A stretch of DNA of 32,778 nucleotides from Bacillota bacterium. Lineage in GTDB: Bacteria; Bacillota; Dethiobacteria; Dethiobacterales; Dethiobacteraceae. The position numbers were made by a program, and so were the translations under genes. This document shows, piece after piece, positions 27,960 to 32,778 of the stretch (positions within the stretch are counted from its first letter, which is position 1; every line of letters begins with the position of its first letter). Under the pieces are notes generated by a model that saw only the letters and a list, made by a program, of their open reading frames with translations, was not told where the DNA came from and searched no databases. Location: positions 1-32,778 of the forward strand of contig QLUR01000032.1 in NCBI GenBank assembly GCA_018725565.1, given 5' to 3'.

Positions 27960-29069
27960 CTAGATTTTCCCCTTCTCCCGGGCGATGCGCAGCATTTGCT
28001 CTTTTTTGTCTTTAGGCGGAATGTGCAGCGCAGTGCGTTGCCGGAGGCTGAGGGCCGCAGACTGACAGGCGGAAACACACGCTCCGCAGCCAAGACAGCG
28101 GTCCGTTAAAATGGCCGCCCGTTCGCCGTCCGGGGCGGAAAGCAGTTCAATGGCCCGCACGTGGCAGCGTTCCAGGCAACTGCCGCAGCCGACACAGGCC
28201 TCGCTGTCTATTTCCGGGATAAAGTTGCCGGGGTGTACGGAGTATACCCCGTGGTCCCTGATGGAACGCAAAGGGCCGCAGCAGCAGCCGCAGCAGTGAC
28301 AGAGATAAGCCGGGTTGTTCCGGACATTGTCTACCAAGTGAACCAGGCCCAGGCGCTCTGTTTTTTCCAGTACGCGCAGCAGCTCATCGACAGTGGCCGG
28401 CCGGGCAAATTTGCGGCGTATCAGCCATTCCGCAGCGTTCCCCAAGGAAGTGCAGACATCTGTCAGCGGGGCATCGCAGACACTCCCTCTGTGCAGAGCC
28501 TGGTGGCGGCAGTAGCAGGTTCCTAAAGCGCCTCCGCCGGAAGCGCGAATCACGGCCGACGCTTTTTCATAATCCAGCACTTCGGTATGCACATCAGCAG
28601 GCAGTTGGTTCTCATACGTCCAGGTGCGGAAGATTTTTGTCTCCGCCCCAAAAAATTCTTCCGTAACTCCCGGTTCATGGTGGTAGCGCTCAAAGAGCTC
28701 GGCCAGTTCTTTAAGAGGCAGCCTGCCGTCGGTACGCATGAAGGTATATTCAAAGAAACCGACGACCAGCGGGGAAAGCAGGTAAAATGTTTCTGTGCCG
28801 CGCGGTAAATCGATAACGAGGCCCTTGACGGCCATCTCCTCCAGGTGAGCGGTGATTTCCTCGCGGCTTAACCCAGAGATTTCAGCCAGTTTATCCGCGG
28901 AGGAAAAGCCCGCCGGGAACTTGCCGCCGATTTCCGCTTCTTTTTCAGTGTACATAATTTTCAGGATCTGCAGCAGCGTCTCGTTTAGCGGTGCCCCAAC
29001 CGGGTTCTTGTCGAGGCGATTGGCCAATGCTTTGTATACTTCTTCCTTGGCAAAAGTGAGATGTCCCAT
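27960..29069 (-). CDS. Winged-helix and 4Fe-4S ferredoxin-domain protein
   Basis: 369 residues. The N-terminal third has a MarR/ArsR-like winged-helix pattern (LAEISGLSREEITAHLEEMA). The middle has an unusual cysteine cluster (GTCYCRHQALHRGSVCD and CHCCGCCCG). The C-terminus has two ferredoxin motifs, CVGCGSCLERCH and CLGCGACVSACQ, for two 4Fe-4S clusters. Related clostridial proteins are annotated only as 4Fe-4S proteins; a redox-sensing or electron-transfer role is inferred. GAGAGGA stands nine bases before the ATG. It is a single gene facing away from the DUF151 gene; the ~270-bp gap between them holds a large palindrome. Confidence 0.75.
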   Translation of the reverse strand: MGHLTFAKEEVYKALANRLDKNPVGAPLNETLLQILKIMYTEKEAEIGGKFPAGFSSADKLAEISGLSREEITAHLEEMAVKGLVIDLPRGTETFYLLSPLVVGFFEYTFMRTDGRLPLKELAELFERYHHEPGVTEEFFGAETKIFRTWTYENQLPADVHTEVLDYEKASAVIRASGGGALGTCYCRHQALHRGSVCDAPLTDVCTSLGNAAEWLIRRKFARPATVDELLRVLEKTERLGLVHLVDNVRNNPAYLCHCCGCCCGPLRSIRDHGVYSVHPGNFIPEIDSEACVGCGSCLERCHVRAIELLSAPDGERAAILTDRCLGCGACVSACQSAALSLRQRTALHIPPKDKKEQMLRIAREKGKI

Positions 29070-29175
29070 GTCAACGCATCCTCTCTGTAATTTACATTTA
29101 CGCAGGCGGGTTTAAGATGTTTATTCGGGTGAAGCGGCGAAAATCCTGCCTAAGCAGCCAATTTTCCGGATACAG

Positions 29176-29204
29176 TTGTTGTCGCTGTAGTTTTATGTTA
29201 GACT
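29176..29204 (+). promoter_or_regulatory. Possible promoter of the DUF151-acpS genes
   Basis: TTGTTG, a 17-base spacer and an extended -10 TGT-TAGACT (29196-29204). The palindrome at 29251-29278 lies just inside the predicted transcript. Confidence 0.4.
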
Positions 29205-29250
29205 GGAAATGAACTGCTGGCTGTTATAAACTACAGGCAACATCGTAAGA

Positions 29251-29278
29251 CTAGCGCAAAACCGCGGTTTTCCGCTAG
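29251..29278. promoter_or_regulatory. 28-bp near-perfect palindrome upstream of the DUF151 gene
   Basis: Outer arms CTAGCG/CGCTAG surround a perfect AAAACCGCGGTTTT; only one symmetric pair fails. No T-run follows, so it is not a simple terminator. It may be an operator or an RNA hairpin in the leader, 62 bases before the start codon. Confidence 0.6.
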
Positions 29279-29340
29279 CCGAAACGTCGAAAATGCAGGA
29301 CGTATTTTCCACGTCATGTATAGAGAGCGGAGGTGCAGTC

Positions 29341-29769
29341 GTGCTGGAAATGAAAGTTAAGGCGGTTACTGTGGGTCAAAGCGGAGAGTTCTCCGTATTG
29401 CTGACAGACAGGGAAGAAAAGAAGGTCCTGCCGATTGTGGTCGGCCCGCTGGAGGCTCATAATATTGCGTTGCCGCTGCAGGGAGAAGTGCCTCCCCGCC
29501 CGCTGACACACGACCTGCTGAAGACTCTGGTGCAGCAGCTGGGGGGCGCGGTGGAAAAAATAGTGATTACCGATATCCGGGACAATACTTATTTTGCCGA
29601 AATTTATCTGCGGCATGACGGGCGGGTCAGCATCATCGATTCCCGGCCAAGCGATGCCATCGCCCTGGCCTTGCGCTTTGCCGTGCCTATTTTTATGGCG
29701 CCTTGGCTGGTTGAATTTACCTATGACCTGGCGGATATCGCCTTTGATAACCGGGAAGAAACACATTGA
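29341..29769 (+). CDS. Bifunctional nuclease family protein (DUF151)
   Basis: 142 residues from the GTG at 29341, seven bases after GGAGG; an upstream ATG frame from 29293 runs through the leader and is rejected. The family pattern is clear: LPIVVGPLEAHNIALPLQG, PRPLTHDLLKTLVQQLGG, YFAEIYL and DSRPSDAIALALRF. Members include stress-linked proteins with RNase and DNase activity in plants and plain DUF151 proteins in thermophiles; the bacterial role is uncertain. Its TGA overlaps the TTG start of acpS, so the two are coupled. Confidence 0.9.
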   Translation: MLEMKVKAVTVGQSGEFSVLLTDREEKKVLPIVVGPLEAHNIALPLQGEVPPRPLTHDLLKTLVQQLGGAVEKIVITDIRDNTYFAEIYLRHDGRVSIIDSRPSDAIALALRFAVPIFMAPWLVEFTYDLADIAFDNREETH

Positions 29770-30170
29770 GCGGCCAACTTCTTAGCTTGCGCTGCGGCAT
29801 TGATTTAGTTGAAATCGGGCGGGTCAGGCGTGCTTATGAAAAGCGTCCGCAAATCTTTCTGGGCCGGTTTTTCACGGCGGAGGAACTGTCATATTTGCAG
29901 GGCAGGCCGCATCTGGCAAAGCACCTGGCAGTACGCGTGGCTGCAAAAGAAGCAGTGTTTAAGCTGCTTGGCGCGGGGCTGGGAGAACTGTCATGGAAAG
30001 AAGTCGAGATATTATCACAGGTCAGCGGTGAGCCGGAGGTGGCGTTGTATGGCCGGGCGGAAGCACTGGCCAGGAAAGCCGGGCTGGGCCGTATTGCTTT
30101 GTCCCTCAGTCATTGCCGTGAATATGCAGTGGCCCAGGCGGTAGCCGCCTTCCGGGAAGGCAGTGAGTAA
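29766..30170 (+). CDS. acpS: Holo-[acyl-carrier-protein] synthase AcpS
   Basis: Transfers 4'-phosphopantetheine from CoA to acyl carrier protein. 134 residues. Motifs: GIDLVEIGRV with the metal Asp, RFFTAEEL, VRVAAKEAVFKLLGAG and ALSLSHCREYAVA. The TTG at 29766 overlaps the DUF151 stop and has only a weak GGGAAG before it. An internal TTG at 29787 would start the protein right at RCGIDLVEI, closer to the usual length of about 125; either is possible. Confidence 0.93.
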   Translation: MSGQLLSLRCGIDLVEIGRVRRAYEKRPQIFLGRFFTAEELSYLQGRPHLAKHLAVRVAAKEAVFKLLGAGLGELSWKEVEILSQVSGEPEVALYGRAEALARKAGLGRIALSLSHCREYAVAQAVAAFREGSE

Positions 30171-30198
30171 TTGGGTGTTGGAAATATAGAAAACATGC

Positions 30199-30227
30199 TT
30201 GACGGCTGCGCCACTTTCTGTTACGCT
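30199..30227 (+). promoter_or_regulatory. Possible promoter of the iscR-iscS-iscU genes
   Basis: TTGACG, a 17-base spacer and a poor -10 TACGCT, 43 bases before the ATG at 30271. A weak -10 fits a regulated promoter, but the support is modest. Confidence 0.4.
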
Positions 30228-30270
30228 GAAAATGCCGAGCGAATTTATCGGGATTAAGGGAGGTGGCGGG

Positions 30271-30696
30271 ATGAGATTAACCGCTAAGGGGGAATACGGT
30301 GTCCGGGCTATGACTATCCTGGCGCTTGACTTCCGCACCGGTCCTGTCCCCTTGCGTGAAATTGCCATGAGGGAAAATATCTCTTATCAGTTCCTGGAGC
30401 AGATTGTCCTGCCGCTTCGCCGCGCCGGCCTGATTAACAGCGTGCGCGGGGCAAAAGGCGGTTATGCCCTGGCGCGGCCGCCGGAACAAATTAAAGTAGG
30501 GGAAATAGTCCGTGTTTTGGAAGGACCCATTGCTCCGGTTGGGTGTGTGGCGGACGGCAATGAGGAATCCTGTGCCCGCAGTCCGGCCTGCCTGACCCGC
30601 GGTATTTGGGAGAAGCTGCGCGACCGGATGGAGCAGGTGCTGGACGAAATTACTTTGGCTGATGTAATCTGTGTGCCCAATATTAAGGACGAGTGA
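30271..30696 (+). CDS. iscR: Rrf2-family Fe-S regulator (IscR-like)
   Basis: 141 residues with an N-terminal winged helix (MRLTAKGEYGVRAM ... REIAMRENISYQFLEQIV ... GAKGGYALARP) and three Cys at 92, 101 and 107 for an Fe-S cluster. The C-x8-C-x5-C spacing resembles clostridial IscR/CymR relatives and differs from C-x5-C-x5-C of E. coli IscR. It stands 29 bases before iscS, so it likely senses Fe-S status and controls this operon. AAGGGAGGT fixes the start at 30271; a longer GTG frame from 30199 overlaps the promoter. Confidence 0.88.
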   Translation: MRLTAKGEYGVRAMTILALDFRTGPVPLREIAMRENISYQFLEQIVLPLRRAGLINSVRGAKGGYALARPPEQIKVGEIVRVLEGPIAPVGCVADGNEESCARSPACLTRGIWEKLRDRMEQVLDEITLADVICVPNIKDE

Positions 30697-30725
30697 ATTC
30701 ATTAATTGAAGACAGGAGGTAAACG

Positions 30726-31895
30726 ATGGCCAAAATTTACTTGGACCACGGGGCGACCACTCCGCTGCACCCGGAGGTCTTGGAAGCAATGAAGCCTTAT
30801 CTGACAGACCTTTTTGGCAATCCCTCCAGCCTGCACTCTTTTGGCAGAGAGGTCCGCAAAGGCCTGGAGGAAGCACGGGAAAAGGCAGCGGCAGCGATTG
30901 GCGCTGAAGAACGGGAAATTGTTTTTACTTCCGGCGGCACCGAGTCCGATAACTTGGCTATCCGCGGCGTAGCCAGAGCCGCCCGGCAGCGGGGCAACCA
31001 CATCATAACCAGTGCCGTGGAACACCACGCTGTGCTTGACGCCTGCTTAGGGCTGCGTGAGGAGGGGTTTGACGTCACCGTACTGCCGGTGGACGGGTAC
31101 GGCATGGTGAGGGTGTCGGATGTGGAGGCTGCCATCACCGATCAGACGATCCTGATCAGCATAATGCTGGCCAACAACGAAGTGGGGACTCTCCAGCCTG
31201 TGGCTGAAATCGGCAAAATCGCACGGGGAAGGGGGGTTGTCTTTCACACCGATGCCGTGCAGGCCATCGGCAACCTGCCGGTAAATGTCAACGATCTGCA
31301 CTGTGACCTGCTGGCTCTATCAGCCCATAAACACTACGGGCCAAAAGGGGTCGGGGTCCTGTATGTGCGAAAGGGCACACGACTAAAAGTCTTTAATTTC
31401 GGGGGCTCGCAGGAGCGCAAGATGCGTCCCGGCACAGAGAACGTGCCAGGCATTATCGGGATGGGACGCGCTATTGAATTGGCTGTACAGGAGCTGGACA
31501 AAAAAGCGGACAGGATTCGGAAACTGCGCGACAAACTGATTGCGGGGGTCCTGGAGATCGGTGATGTCCGCTTAAACGGGCATCCGACGGAGAGATTGCC
31601 CGGAAACGTCAACGTCAGTGTCCGCTATGTAGAGGGTGAATCGCTGATTCTTAGCCTGGATTTAAAAGGTATCGCCGCTTCCAGCGGGTCAGCCTGTACA
31701 TCGGGGTCTCTTGACCCCTCGCATGTACTGCTGGCCATGGGCCTTGACCACCAGACTGCACACGGGTCGCTGCGCCTGACATTAGGTGCCGGCAACACGG
31801 AGGAGGAAATTGACTATGTGCTTTCAGTTATGCCGGAAATTGTGAGCCGCCTGCGTTCCATGTCCCCGGTTTACGCCGGACAGCGCCGCGACTAA
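30726..31895 (+). CDS. iscS: Cysteine desulfurase IscS/NifS
   Basis: PLP enzyme that takes sulfur from cysteine and hands it to IscU for Fe-S assembly. 389 residues. PLP Lys202 lies in SAHKHYGPKG, the N-terminal YLDHGATTPLHPEVLEAM is typical, and the catalytic Cys324 lies in the flexible loop SGSACTSGS. AGGAGGT sits well before the ATG. Neighbours iscR and iscU confirm the role in general Fe-S assembly and argue against a thiamine or tRNA-thiolation task only. Confidence 0.95.
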   Translation: MAKIYLDHGATTPLHPEVLEAMKPYLTDLFGNPSSLHSFGREVRKGLEEAREKAAAAIGAEEREIVFTSGGTESDNLAIRGVARAARQRGNHIITSAVEHHAVLDACLGLREEGFDVTVLPVDGYGMVRVSDVEAAITDQTILISIMLANNEVGTLQPVAEIGKIARGRGVVFHTDAVQAIGNLPVNVNDLHCDLLALSAHKHYGPKGVGVLYVRKGTRLKVFNFGGSQERKMRPGTENVPGIIGMGRAIELAVQELDKKADRIRKLRDKLIAGVLEIGDVRLNGHPTERLPGNVNVSVRYVEGESLILSLDLKGIAASSGSACTSGSLDPSHVLLAMGLDHQTAHGSLRLTLGAGNTEEEIDYVLSVMPEIVSRLRSMSPVYAGQRRD

Positions 31896-31918
31896 ACAAA
31901 ACTTTTGAGGTGGACGGA

Positions 31919-32323
31919 ATGTATACAGAAAAGGTGATGGAGCATTTTACTAATCCCCGGAACGTTGGAGAGATTGCTGACGCTGACGGCATGGGTGAAG
32001 TGGGGAATATGAAATGCGGCGACATTATGCGTATCTACATCAAGGTCAACGAACAGGACGTTATCGAAGACATTAAATTCAGGACTTTTGGCTGTGGTGC
32101 CGCCATCGCTACCAGCAGCGTGGTAACCGAGATGGTTAAGGGCAAGACTCTTGATGAAGCGCTGGAGGTGACAAACAAACAAGTGGCTGCCGAACTGGGC
32201 GGACTGCCGGAAAACAAGCTGCACTGTTCCAATCTGGCTGCCGACGCTTTACACAAGGCGATAGAGGATTACCGCAATAAGAGGGTTGCTGAAAAATCAA
32301 ACTTAAAGGAGACCGGTAAGTGA
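31919..32323 (+). CDS. iscU: Fe-S cluster scaffold IscU (NifU N-terminal type)
   Basis: 134 residues. All scaffold ligands are present: Cys33 and Asp35 (KCGD), Cys59 (FGCGAAIATSS), His102-Cys103 (LHCSNLAADALH). Nascent clusters are built here with sulfur from IscS. Start ATG 31919 with GAGGTGG at seven bases; the GTG at 31910 overlaps that ribosome site. The GTG start of the next gene overlaps the stop (GTGA). No HscA/HscB or ferredoxin genes follow, the usual simple clostridial form. Confidence 0.94.
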   Translation: MYTEKVMEHFTNPRNVGEIADADGMGEVGNMKCGDIMRIYIKVNEQDVIEDIKFRTFGCGAAIATSSVVTEMVKGKTLDEALEVTNKQVAAELGGLPENKLHCSNLAADALHKAIEDYRNKRVAEKSNLKETGK

Positions 32324-32685
32324 ATATTATTGAACAGGCCAAGCAACTGGGGGAAGCTATTCTGGCTACTCCGGAGTATAAGAGTTTTCAGGCGGCAAAA
32401 GTGGGGATGGAAAACAACGAGGAAGCAGGGAAGCTGTTGGAAACCTTGCAAGAGAGACGGCAGGCCCTGCATGAAGTGCGCCTGGCCGGCGGCGATGTCA
32501 AAGAAGAGGCCGATAAATTGTGGTCACACCAAAGGCAAATGCTGGAGAACAAGACAATCAGCGAGTACCTGGACAAAAAACGGGATCTTGAGAAATTACT
32601 GGCTGATGTTAACGAGGTGATTGCCCAGGCCACCGGTATGGAAACAGGCCGGCCGGCTGGCGGCTGCGGCGGCGGCTGCGGCTAG
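32320..32685 (+). CDS. YlbF/YmcA-family protein with C-terminal Cys motif
   Basis: 121 residues, helical Com_YlbF fold (EAILATPEYKSFQAAKVGME ... ISEYLDKKRDLEKLL), ending in GGCGGGCG with Cys116 and Cys120. In Bacillus the YlbF-YmcA-YaaT complex carries 4Fe-4S clusters and stimulates RNase Y processing and Spo0A phosphorylation. Here the gene overlaps iscU, which links it by position to cluster assembly. AAGGAG stands nine bases before the GTG. Which of YlbF or YmcA it matches cannot be decided by eye, so no symbol is given. Confidence 0.85.
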   Translation: MNIIEQAKQLGEAILATPEYKSFQAAKVGMENNEEAGKLLETLQERRQALHEVRLAGGDVKEEADKLWSHQRQMLENKTISEYLDKKRDLEKLLADVNEVIAQATGMETGRPAGGCGGGCG

Positions 32686-32698
32686 ACTGCCGCCGCCC

Positions 32699-32742
32699 AG
32701 AAAATCCCCTTACCCTCCGGGAGGGCAGGGTGAGGGGTATTT
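32699..32742. repeat. REP-like palindromic element after the isc genes
   Basis: AAAATCCCC at one end and GGGGTATTTT at the other, with CCCTCC-GGGAGGG inside. Same type as 22328-22366. The terminal T-run lets it serve as a plus-strand terminator. Confidence 0.75.
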
Positions 32743-32758
32743 TCATCCTTCCGATGGC

Positions 32759-32777
32759 GCCCCCGGTTTGCGGGGGC
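32759..32777 (+). terminator. Hairpin at the window edge, probable terminator
   Basis: GCCCCC/GGGGGC with a 7-base loop. The window ends before a T-run could be seen, so the call is open. Confidence 0.4.
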
Positions 32778-32778
32778 A

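Noticed and set aside
1-32778. tRNA, rRNA or prophage genes
   Set aside because: No cloverleaf, rRNA-like stretch or phage structural, integrase or lysis gene was recognised.

Overview
The window looks like chromosomal DNA of an endospore-forming, anaerobic Firmicute (class Clostridia, most like the Peptococcaceae / Desulfotomaculum-Pelotomaculum type). Reasons: a CwlD spore-cortex amidase, the cdaA-cdaR-glmM cluster, strong AGGAGG ribosome sites with many GTG/TTG starts, a copper-amine-oxidase-N-like domain on a secreted protein, an Rrf2-iscS-iscU cluster followed by a YlbF protein, and a moderately high G+C backbone broken by AT-richer toxin-antitoxin islands. The genus is an inference.

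Layout. 1-1220: a terminator of an upstream gene and two half-size chromate (CHR) transporters on the minus strand. 1292-10065: cwlD; then, behind a good promoter (2101-2129), a probable operon of a LigB/MEMO-AMMECR1 fusion, a radical SAM protein (the AmmeMemoRadiSam set), cdaA, cdaR, glmM and glmS. This links c-di-AMP synthesis to amino-sugar supply for the wall. Three identical 123-bp tandem repeats separate cdaR from glmM. 10066-12400: an accessory strip with a HicB remnant, a Phd/RelE module, a VapBC module bracketed by two copies of an ~87-bp terminator-bearing repeat, and a coiled-coil protein made of 21-bp repeats.

12567-26286: the most unusual region, a type IV pilus / type II secretion-like locus. 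A secreted PstS-like phosphate-binding protein, with an extra N-terminal domain and no pstCAB beside it, is followed by two very large pseudopilins, a PilM-PilN-like fusion, a PilO-like protein, PilT, PilB and PilC. Two promoters carry the same phased TTAACA boxes and TATAAT, as expected for a PhoP (phosphate starvation) promoter, one before the PstS-like gene and one before pilM. Two further arrays of five GTTA-type hexamers lie before pseudopilin 2 and pilM. The segment 16294-18667 exists as a colinear but eroded second copy (19240-19941). It leaves a truncated pilM start, a pseudopilin fragment and two copies of a promoter that face two different toxin-antitoxin modules (HicBA and a HepT with a mutated catalytic His). 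My working model is a phosphate-starvation-induced pilus or pseudopilus with a phosphate-binding surface or secreted protein.

26378-32778: a DUF4173-type membrane protein, a winged-helix/4Fe-4S protein (minus strand), a DUF151 bifunctional nuclease, holo-ACP synthase, then an Fe-S biogenesis operon (Rrf2/IscR-like regulator, IscS, IscU, YlbF-type Fe-S protein) ending in a REP-like element and a hairpin at the window edge. I found no tRNA, rRNA, CRISPR array or complete insertion sequence.
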